DNA of 11,634 nucleotides. Source: an uncultured Bacteroidota bacterium (GTDB lineage Bacteria > Bacteroidota > Bacteroidia > Chitinophagales > Saprospiraceae). This document shows positions 5,777-11,634 of the stretch, in pieces. The position numbers and the translations under genes were made by a program. The notes under the pieces were generated by a model. It saw only the letters and a list, made by a program, of their open reading frames with translations. It did not search any database and was not told the origin of the DNA. Position 1 is the stretch's first letter, and each line of letters opens with the position of its first letter. Location of the stretch: contig CALGAA010000376.1 of the NCBI GenBank assembly GCA_937952445.1, forward strand, positions 1 through 11,634. The letters run 5' to 3'.

Positions 5777-6523
5777 ATGGATATCGATTGGTTTACCGTC
5801 ATAGCTCAGATTATCAATTTCCTTATACTGGTCTGGTTGCTGAAACGATTCCTGTATAAGCCCGTCCTGAATGCTATTGACGAAAGGGAGAAAACGATCG
5901 CTTCCCAACTGGAGGAAGCTGCGAATAAAAAACGGGAAGCTCGTCAGGAAAGGGAAACGTATATTCAAAAGAATGAAGAGTTCGACCGGGTTCATGCCAC
6001 CCAGTTGGAAGAAGCCCGCAAACGGATTGAAGACGAAACGAAACGTTTGTACGAAGAAGCCCGCCAGGAAACGAGTGCCTTACGGTTGAAATTGGAGGAA
6101 TCGCTGAAACAGCAAGGGCAGGAACTCCGGGAAACGGTAAAGCGCAAAACGAAAGAAGAGGTTTTTGCCATCGCCACCAAGGTACTGACTGACCTGGCAA
6201 ACGCCGAATTGGAAGGTCAGATAATGACCGTATTTATCGAAAAAATCCGGGCTTTAAACGAAACAGAGCAGAAAGATTTCCGTAAAGCTTTGCAGGAAAA
6301 TGGGGGACCTATCCGCATCATTACCGTTTTCGAGCCGGCACCCCATTTAAAACATCAGCTCGAACAAGCGGTCCAGGAAACAACTGGCATCACTGCGGAA
6401 TTCGAATACTTTTTGGACCCGGATTTGTTGAGCGGTATCATGTTGGAAACGACCGATTATCAATTGTCGTGGAGTATTGAATCATACCTGGAGTCATTGA
6501 AACTGGAGACCATCACAAAATAG
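5777..6523 (+). CDS. atpF: N-ATPase Fo subunit b, long form with delta-like C-terminus
   Basis: Subunit b is the peripheral stalk that holds F1 to subunit a. One membrane helix (about 6-22, AQIINFLILVWLLKRF) is followed by YKPVLNAIDERE and a long charged coiled coil (about 30-140). At 248 residues it is much longer than a usual bacterial b (about 160). From about residue 177, PIRIITVFEPAP, then TAEFEYFLDPDLLSGIML and a final SWSIESYLESL resemble the C-terminal domain of delta/OSCP, including a match to the DP.LiGG block. N-ATPase operons lack a delta gene, and I infer that this tail takes over its role. It lies 3 nt after atpE and 7 nt before atpA. Confidence 0.9.
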   Translation: MDIDWFTVIAQIINFLILVWLLKRFLYKPVLNAIDEREKTIASQLEEAANKKREARQERETYIQKNEEFDRVHATQLEEARKRIEDETKRLYEEARQETSALRLKLEESLKQQGQELRETVKRKTKEEVFAIATKVLTDLANAELEGQIMTVFIEKIRALNETEQKDFRKALQENGGPIRIITVFEPAPHLKHQLEQAVQETTGITAEFEYFLDPDLLSGIMLETTDYQLSWSIESYLESLKLETITK

Positions 6524-6530
6524 GATCGAA

Positions 6531-8072
6531 ATGCGACCAACGAATTGGGATCAAATCCTGGAAAATACCTTTGCAGAAATAAGCCGCAAACGGGAAACAT
6601 ACGAACCCACCATCCGGATTCGTGAAAAGGGGGTGGTAAAAAACGTATCTGCCGGCGTGGCGACAGTCTCCGGATTGCCCGGGGTAGGACTCGAAGAGCT
6701 GCTGGAATTTCCGAATCAACTGTATGGAATGGCCTTCAATCTGGAAAAGGATGAAATTGGCGTCATCCTATTGGGTCGAAGCGATCAGATTCAGGCAGGT
6801 GATTCTGTTCTGAGGACGTACCGGGTGGCAGACATCCCGGTGGGCGAGGATTTGCTTGGCCGGGTGGTTGATTCTCTCGGGAATCCTATGGACAACAAGG
6901 GGGCGGTGTCATTTCGGGAAAGGTATCCCATCGAACGACCAGCTCCCCCGATCATGAGCCGGGCTGCGGTTAACCAGCCATTGCAAACGGGGATTAAAGT
7001 GGTGGATGCCATCATACCCATCGGGCGCGGTCAGCGGGAATTGATACTGGGGGATCGCCAAACGGGTAAAACGTCGATTGCGGTGGATACAATCATCAAC
7101 CAACGGGATAAAAATGTGGTGTGCGTATACTGCGCGGTGGGGCAACGGACCGCTGCGGTCGCCAACGTGATTTCAGATTTAACGAATCAGGGGGCGATGG
7201 ATTATACAGTCGTCGTGGTAGCCGAAGGAAACAGTTCTCCCGGGCTTCAATATCTGACCCCCTACGCCGCAACAAGCATCGCCGAATATTTTATGGAACA
7301 AGGGCGAGACGTGCTGATCGTGTATGATGACCTGACAAAGCACGCCCGCGCATACCGGGAGCTTTCTCTTTTGTTGCGCAGACCACCGGGCCGGGAAGCT
7401 TTCCCCGGTGATATTTTCTACATACATTCCCGCCTGCTGGAAAGATCAACCCACCTAAATGCAGCGCATGGAGGTGGTTCACTAACGGCTTTACCCATCG
7501 TCGAAACGCAGGCCCAGGATATTTCAGCATACATTCCCACGAACATTATTTCAATCACGGATGGACAGATCTATCTTTCGCCCAAATTATTTGAATTGGG
7601 TCTATTGCCCGCGGTCGATATCGGCATGTCGGTGTCCCGGGTGGGTGGAAAAGCGCAGTTGGGGGCTTACCGAAAATTGGCCGGAAATTTAAAACTCGTC
7701 TATTCCCAATCAGAGGAACTGGAAACTTTCGCCCGTTTTGGCACGCGCCTCGACGAAGAAACCCAACACACGATCGAACGTGGCAAGCGGATTCGATTGT
7801 TGTTCACCCAGCCGGAAATGAAGCCCGTGTCGGTGCCGGAACAGTTATTGGTTCTGCTGGCCCTGGTCAATGGTCTTTTTGATCCGATACCCCTGGACAA
7901 AGTTCCCGTAGCGGAACAGCATATTCGCGCCAAACATATGGATCTGCCCGACGAAGTGATGGAGCGCATTTTTTCTTCAAATCCTTTAACGCCGGAGGAC
8001 GAAGAAGTTTTATTGACCCTGGCACGTGAAGCCGTCCAGGGAATGAATGTGAATCAAGACAGCGATGGCTGA
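6531..8072 (+). CDS. atpA: N-ATPase F1 alpha subunit
   Basis: Alpha is the regulatory nucleotide-binding subunit of F1 and supplies the arginine finger to the beta sites. The protein has 513 residues, normal for the family. The N-terminal barrel includes VVKNVSAGVATVSGLPGV. Walker A is GDRQTGKTS (174-182), followed by CAVGQRTAAVANV and AEGNSSPGLQYLTPYAATSIAEYF. Walker B is VLIVYDDL (261-268), then RRPPGREAFPGDIFYIHSRL. The arginine finger is R370 in MSVSRVGGKAQ. The C-terminal helical domain is complete. No stop or frameshift interrupts it, in contrast to atpD. It starts 7 nt after atpF and overlaps atpG by 8 nt. Confidence 0.96.
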   Translation: MRPTNWDQILENTFAEISRKRETYEPTIRIREKGVVKNVSAGVATVSGLPGVGLEELLEFPNQLYGMAFNLEKDEIGVILLGRSDQIQAGDSVLRTYRVADIPVGEDLLGRVVDSLGNPMDNKGAVSFRERYPIERPAPPIMSRAAVNQPLQTGIKVVDAIIPIGRGQRELILGDRQTGKTSIAVDTIINQRDKNVVCVYCAVGQRTAAVANVISDLTNQGAMDYTVVVVAEGNSSPGLQYLTPYAATSIAEYFMEQGRDVLIVYDDLTKHARAYRELSLLLRRPPGREAFPGDIFYIHSRLLERSTHLNAAHGGGSLTALPIVETQAQDISAYIPTNIISITDGQIYLSPKLFELGLLPAVDIGMSVSRVGGKAQLGAYRKLAGNLKLVYSQSEELETFARFGTRLDEETQHTIERGKRIRLLFTQPEMKPVSVPEQLLVLLALVNGLFDPIPLDKVPVAEQHIRAKHMDLPDEVMERIFSSNPLTPEDEEVLLTLAREAVQGMNVNQDSDG

Positions 8073-8949
8073 TACGTTAATCAATTTACAGCGAAGAAAA
8101 CAAAGCGCAGGCGATCTGTCCGCCGTAGTTCGCACCATGAAGGCTATGGCACTGTCCAATATTACCCAATTTGAAATGGCGGTAGACTCCTTGCAGCAAT
8201 ACGATCACACCATTTCACTGGGGATTTATGCCTGTTTTAAAGAGGGAAGGATATCGCTCTCACCCGGGAATCACCAAAATATCCCAGGTAAATCCATCGT
8301 CGTTATTTTTGGATCAGATCAGGGGTTAGTGGGCCGGTTCAACGATTTAATTTACCTGCATGCTCAGCGGATGCTGGAGAATATCCCGGGAGAGAAAGAG
8401 GTATGGGCGGTAGGAGAACGGATTTATTCTTTGCTTTTAGACGCTAATCTGATTCCCACAAAATACTTCCGTGTTCCCAACTCGGTTTCAGCCATAACCA
8501 CATTGGTTAACCAGATTATCATCCATAGCGAAGAATACAGGGCCGGCGAACAGGATTACCAATTTCATATTTTTTACAACTCGCCTACGGAAGGCGCCCA
8601 TTTTCAACAAAAAAACCAGCAGTTGTTTCCTCCCGACCACAATTGGGAAAAGGAAATAGCGCAAATGACCTGGCCCACGGAAAAAATTCCGCAGGTCATC
8701 GGTGGGGTGGAACAGACCCTGCGGACGCTAATCCGCGAGTATTTATTCGTTTCCCTGTACAAAGCCAGCGCAGAGTCCCTGGCCGCGGAAAATGCCAGCA
8801 GACTGGAAGCTATGGAGCGGGCGGAAGAAAACATCGAGGAGGTTCTCGATGAATTGAACCGGGGATACAACCGACTCAGACAAAACACCATCGATGGAGA
8901 ACTATTTGATGTGATCGCTGGATTTGAAGCGTTGAAAAAGAAGGAATAG
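8065..8949 (+). CDS. atpG: N-ATPase F1 gamma subunit
   Basis: Gamma is the central rotating shaft. The protein has 294 residues. The N-terminal helix has the family block VVRTMKAMALSNITQFE, the middle domain has VIFGSDQGLVGRFN, and the C-terminal helix reads SLAAENASRLEAMERAEENIEEVLDEL and then YNRLRQNTIDGELFDVIAGFEAL, matching the classical gamma C-terminus. The middle region is divergent, as usual for N-ATPases. It overlaps atpA by 8 nt, which suggests coupling. It is the last gene of the operon, again as in other N-ATPase operons. Only 28 nt separate its TAG from the end of the converging methyltransferase gene, and no clear terminator is seen there. Confidence 0.94.
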   Translation: MADTLINLQRRKQSAGDLSAVVRTMKAMALSNITQFEMAVDSLQQYDHTISLGIYACFKEGRISLSPGNHQNIPGKSIVVIFGSDQGLVGRFNDLIYLHAQRMLENIPGEKEVWAVGERIYSLLLDANLIPTKYFRVPNSVSAITTLVNQIIIHSEEYRAGEQDYQFHIFYNSPTEGAHFQQKNQQLFPPDHNWEKEIAQMTWPTEKIPQVIGGVEQTLRTLIREYLFVSLYKASAESLAAENASRLEAMERAEENIEEVLDELNRGYNRLRQNTIDGELFDVIAGFEALKKKE

Positions 8950-8977
8950 ATTGGCAGAAATATTCCAAATCTTCGCC

Positions 8978-9718
8978 TCACCCCTTTGCCTTTCGCGCCT
9001 TCACCATCAGAAAAATGGGACGACGGAAATCATCCTTTTTTCGAGGTAATTGTTCCAGTATTTCAGGGGAAGGTTGAGGTTCGGAAATCCGTTCCAGCGA
9101 AAACCCGGCCTGGATCACCGAATTGAGAATGGTAGCAACGGTCCGGTGGTATTTTGTCACCTCACTATCCATAAAATTGGACCGTCTGCTGCCTTCGTGT
9201 TGATAATTATCTACAGGCCAATGCAGCTTGTTACCATCCGGATCGTAGTACCAATCCTGCTGGGGTAATGCAGTATAAATGGGATGCTCCATCGAAAATA
9301 CAAACTCGCCGTCCCGGCTCAGACACCGATGGACTTTTTCAAAAACGCTCTGCAAATCGTGCACATAGTGGAACGCCAGCGAACTAAACACCACATCAAA
9401 TTCATTCTCCCGAAATTCAATATCCTCAATGGGTTGATGAAGGTATGCGATAGCATCATCCCGGGTATGTTGCCGGGCCCGCTCCAGCATCAAAGCAGAA
9501 ATATCCACTCCTGTGACCCGTTCTGCACCCTGAGAACGAGCGTACAAACAATGCCAGCCATATCCACAACCCAGATCAAGAAATCTCTTCCCCTTCAATT
9601 CGCCGAGCATATCACGCAATTCGTGCCATTCCTCCGCCGAGTTTAGCCCGCCCACCGAACGGGGCATTTTACTGTATCGATCAAAGAAATCCTGATCATC
9701 GTATTTGTTTTCCTTCAT
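8978..9718 (-). CDS. Class I SAM-dependent methyltransferase (246 aa)
   Basis: The Rossmann-type fold is clear: motif I FLDLGCGYGWHCLYA (about residues 47-60), then VTGVDIS with the acidic residue at 72 that binds the ribose of SAM, then FDVVFSSLAFHYV (about 108-120) and LSRDGEFVFSMEHPIY. This is the layout of small UbiE/BioC-like methyltransferases; the substrate cannot be told. I chose ATG at 9716-9718 (MKENKYDDQDFFDRYSKMPRSV), where the conserved head begins. The frame stays open to ATG 9838, but the extra 40 residues (starting MRKLYLNHIL) look like translated leader. The gene converges with atpG and is not part of the ATPase operon. It looks intact and chromosomal. Confidence 0.85.
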   Translation of the reverse strand: MKENKYDDQDFFDRYSKMPRSVGGLNSAEEWHELRDMLGELKGKRFLDLGCGYGWHCLYARSQGAERVTGVDISALMLERARQHTRDDAIAYLHQPIEDIEFRENEFDVVFSSLAFHYVHDLQSVFEKVHRCLSRDGEFVFSMEHPIYTALPQQDWYYDPDGNKLHWPVDNYQHEGSRRSNFMDSEVTKYHRTVATILNSVIQAGFSLERISEPQPSPEILEQLPRKKDDFRRPIFLMVKARKAKG

Positions 9719-9919
9719 GGTATGGTTCAGGCTGGTGCTTAGCCAAGATACGTTTTTGACATTAATTTCGGTATAATTACCTGACCTGGATTGGCGATTA
9801 TAGGTAAATAAAATATGATTTAGGTATAGTTTCCTCATGACCGAATGGAGAGAGGCTGGTTCAGGGTTGCTGTTTAGGGCCTGGTCCTGGATGTACTATC
9901 CGATATCAATTTTCAGCAG

Positions 9920-10381
9920 TCATCTTTCTTCGCAATAGGATTTAAAGGAATTCAAGATGTAGTCCCATCCGTGTTCAGAATCCATCATAGCCCTGTATTC
10001 ATCAGCACCATCTCCGTGGTTTTCAAAATTGAAATGTTCAAAAGTGATGGTCGTAGTACCGTCTTCCTGATTAAAATCTACGGTAATATCGCTTGCTTTA
10101 GCCGGATTGGGAACTGGCTCCCGCTGTGAGCCAATTTGCCACTTCAATCCAATTCGGGTATTCTCTTGAAATTCTATAACCGTCCCCCAATCGCATCGAA
10201 ATCCGTTGGGTCCAATTTCAGTACACAGTCCGTTTCTTCGTCCATCCATTGTGATCGTCTTTAGCTTGTCCTGCGACCAGGTGTATTCTGGTGGCCACCA
10301 TTTATTCAAATCATTGACAAATTTCTTAAAAGCAATCTCCGCCGGCACCCCAACCTTAATTTGTTTAATTAGTCCGCCCAT
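9920..10381 (-). CDS. SRPBCC / AHSA1-like domain protein (153 aa)
   Basis: This single-domain protein has the features of the START/SRPBCC fold: an N-terminal strand IKQIKVGVPAEIAFKKFVND, a helix and KWWPPEYTW; WGTVIEFQENTRIGLKWQIG in the middle; TTTITFEHFNF as a late strand; and a long C-terminal helix with GWDYILNSFKSYCEE. AHSA1-type members bind small hydrophobic ligands or act as co-regulators, but no specific function can be assigned. The start is ATG 10379-10381 with an A-rich leader and no Shine-Dalgarno site. It lies in the same orientation as the SDR gene 218 nt upstream and the methyltransferase downstream. The gaps are large enough for separate promoters. Confidence 0.78.
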   Translation of the reverse strand: MGGLIKQIKVGVPAEIAFKKFVNDLNKWWPPEYTWSQDKLKTITMDGRRNGLCTEIGPNGFRCDWGTVIEFQENTRIGLKWQIGSQREPVPNPAKASDITVDFNQEDGTTTITFEHFNFENHGDGADEYRAMMDSEHGWDYILNSFKSYCEER

Positions 10382-10400
10382 TTTTTGACCCTTTTTGACT
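10382..10400 (-). promoter_or_regulatory. A-rich translation leader with near-tandem 10-mer
   Basis: On the minus strand the bases before the SRPBCC start read AAAAAG-TC and GG-TC-AAAAAA blocks. Seen on the plus strand, this is TTTTTTGACC followed by CTTTTTGACT (8 of 10 identical). There is no Shine-Dalgarno site. A-rich leaders are typical for Bacteroidota start sites, so this may be the initiation signal. The repeat may be incidental. Confidence 0.25.
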
Positions 10401-10568
10401 TTTTAAACGGGGGCGATCGAAAAATAATTGTCACTTTTTAATAAAAAAACAACTCGAAGGTGTTGACAATCAGTAAAATAATTATTATCCCTGTGTTGAT
10501 CACAAAAAGATTATATGATGGCGCGTCTTACCCATTCCCCATAAAATCACGCATTTGTCAGAACAGCC

Positions 10569-10585
10569 CCCAAATACGGTTTGGG
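10569..10585 (-). terminator. Possible terminator hairpin after the SDR gene
   Basis: CCCAAA, a 5-nt loop (TACGG) and TTTGGG form a perfect 6-bp stem, starting 14 nt beyond the SDR stop codon on the minus strand. No T-run follows it on that strand, so it is at best a weak or factor-assisted terminator or an mRNA-end stabilising hairpin. Confidence 0.35.
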
Positions 10586-10599
10586 AAGAAGATAATCCA

Positions 10600-11361
10600 T
10601 TAAATCATTTGCCCACCTGAAACTTCAATTCGTTGAGCATTGATCCAATGTGCATCATCGGTGCACAAAAAAGCTACCACGCTTCCGATATCTTCTGGCA
10701 AACCTACCCTACCCAGTGCGGTCAACGATGCGATGGTTTTATTCATTGTTTCATTATCCCTCACAACTCCACCACCAAAATCAGTTTCTATAGCGCCAGG
10801 TGCTACGACATTGCTACGGATGTTTTTTACTCCCAATTCTTTGGCTTGATATCTGGTCAATGTTTCTATCGCCCCTTTCATTGAAGCGTACGCTGAAAAG
10901 CCCGGACCTGAAAAACGTGTCAAACCGGTGGAAATATTGATGATTCCACCTCCTTCTTTTAAGATTTTCAAGGCAGCTTGTGTGAACAGGTAAGTTCCTT
11001 TGAACTGGATATTGATCATCGAATCTAATTGCTCTTCGGTCGTTTCTTGAAAAGGCGCATTGATACCTATTCCGGCGTTGTTTATGAGATAGTCGATCCC
11101 CGTACGACCAAATTTATTTTCCGTCAGTTCGTGCACATTCTCCATAAAGGTTCCGAAATGGTTAAAATTGGTTATGTCCAATTGCATCGCAACAGCTTGT
11201 TGGCCGATATCAATTATTTCCTGAACGACCTGTTCTGCCCTTTCGGTGTTGGACTTATAGGTCAGAATAACATCCAATCCTTTTTGGGCAATAGAGAGGG
11301 CCATGTCTTTCCCAAGACCACGGCTTGCTCCGGTAACCAATGCTATTTTACTATTTGACAT
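10600..11361 (-). CDS. Short-chain dehydrogenase/reductase (253 aa)
   Basis: This is a classical SDR of NAD(P)-dependent oxidoreductases. The cofactor loop is TGASRGLG (10-17), with R14 and a Thr-Tyr-Lys stretch after beta-2 pointing to NADP(H). LDIT (61-64) and YLINNAG (91-97) are present. The catalytic set is S144, Y158 and K162 (YASMK). VAPGAIETDF (187-195) follows the active site, and the C-terminal block is GLPEDIGSVVAFLCTDDAHWINAQRIEVSGG. The head resembles FabG-like and glucose-dehydrogenase-like SDRs; the substrate is unknown. The length is typical. ATG 11359-11361 starts directly at the Rossmann fold. It stands alone, with about 270 nt of non-coding sequence upstream. Confidence 0.9.
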   Translation of the reverse strand: MSNSKIALVTGASRGLGKDMALSIAQKGLDVILTYKSNTERAEQVVQEIIDIGQQAVAMQLDITNFNHFGTFMENVHELTENKFGRTGIDYLINNAGIGINAPFQETTEEQLDSMINIQFKGTYLFTQAALKILKEGGGIINISTGLTRFSGPGFSAYASMKGAIETLTRYQAKELGVKNIRSNVVAPGAIETDFGGGVVRDNETMNKTIASLTALGRVGLPEDIGSVVAFLCTDDAHWINAQRIEVSGGQMI

Positions 11362-11634
11362 TTGCTAGACTTTTTTGGTGATTTATTTTTGTACATCTTA
11401 TTACATCCAGGATAAATGGATCGTCCTGCATTTGGTGCGAAAAGAAGTAAAGTTTACAATCCATCCTGTACAGAATCCATAGTAGAATGGAGGGATCAGG
11501 ATAAATATCCCAAACAGTTAATCAATATTCCTTTCGTCCTTCAGGTCCTTATACCTTCACTGCCATACCCAGAAGAAAACAAAGAGAAGTGGCAGAAAAA
11601 TGACCATTTTTATTCAAAATGGGTACCTGTAACA
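11362..11634. other. Non-coding region upstream of the SDR gene, to the window end
   Basis: No gene is supported here. It holds a direct repeat CAGGATAAAT (11408-11417 and 11497-11506), a short palindrome GTAAA-G-TTTAC (11447-11457) and the nested inverted repeat listed separately. The SDR promoter should lie here, but no clear Bacteroidota consensus (TTG ... TAnnTTTG) is visible on the minus strand. Confidence 0.4.
11463..11502. repeat. Nested inverted repeat upstream of the SDR gene
   Basis: The outer arms ATCCTG (11463-11468) and CAGGAT (11497-11502) enclose the inner arms TCCAT (11476-11480) and ATGGA (11487-11491) with a 6-nt loop. Together they give 11 base pairs with an internal loop of 7 and 5 nt. 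It could be an RNA hairpin in an SDR leader, an end-of-transcript hairpin of a gene beyond the window, or an operator. Confidence 0.4.

Noticed and set aside
8950..8977. Shared terminator between atpG and the converging methyltransferase
   Set aside because: Only a 4-bp TTGG/CCAA pairing and no T-run are present in the 28-nt gap.
8604..8981. 125-residue minus-strand frame opposite atpG
   Set aside because: It is antisense to the conserved gamma C-terminus, with a Ser/Ala/Arg-rich composition typical of a shadow frame.
9756..9777. Perfect TTGACA and TATAAT boxes on the plus strand
   Set aside because: They are only 10 nt apart instead of about 17, point away from the minus-strand gene, and lie in its leader region.
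9719..9838. 40-residue N-terminal extension of the methyltransferase
   Set aside because: It has no domain character, and the conserved head starts at ATG 9716-9718, so it is more likely untranslated leader.
10463..10491. TTGACA on the plus strand with a possible -10 at 17 nt
   Set aside because: The -10 (TATCCC) is poor and no plus-strand gene follows; it would only run antisense to the SDR gene.

Overview
The window looks like a chromosomal segment of a Bacteroidota bacterium, possibly marine or salt-exposed. This is an inference: most starts lack a clear Shine-Dalgarno site, the gene families suit that phylum, and the window centres on a complete set of genes for an N-type (predicted Na+- or H+-translocating) F1Fo ATPase. 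I see no tRNA, rRNA, CRISPR array, insertion sequence or phage gene.

Region 1 (about 101-1955, + strand) is a small membrane-protein cassette. It holds a DUF2157-like polytopic protein, whose frame is cut by an in-frame TAA at 1076-1078 and resumes in the same frame to 1387, and a membrane-anchored GDYXXLXY-type protein that overlaps the tail by 11 nt. A 329-nt gap (1956-2284) without a convincing gene follows.

Region 2 (2285-8949, + strand) is one tight operon in the order atpD-atpC-atpQ-atpR-atpB-atpE-atpF-atpA-atpG. That order, the two extra small membrane proteins AtpQ and AtpR, the missing separate delta gene and the lengthened AtpF are the hallmarks of the N-ATPase, normally a second ATPase beside the housekeeping F1Fo enzyme. 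The c subunit has a Na+-type ligand set with two carboxylates (E30 and E63). The striking anomaly is in atpD: the catalytic beta subunit is complete in one reading frame of 467 residues except for a TAG at codon 154, exactly where the family has Phe directly before the Walker A loop GGAGVGKT. All other ATPase genes look intact.

Region 3 (8978-11361, - strand) converges on the operon and holds three unrelated single-domain genes: a class I SAM-dependent methyltransferase, an SRPBCC/AHSA1-like protein and a short-chain dehydrogenase. The last 270 bases hold no gene but contain a nested inverted repeat and a repeated 10-mer upstream of the dehydrogenase.

The main open question is whether the two in-frame stops (TAA in the DUF2157 gene, TAG in atpD, about 1.7 kb apart, with no frameshift in either gene) are real. 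They could be early gene decay, sequence errors or a form of readthrough. TAA, TAG and TGA all also end intact genes here, so wholesale reassignment of a stop codon is unlikely.
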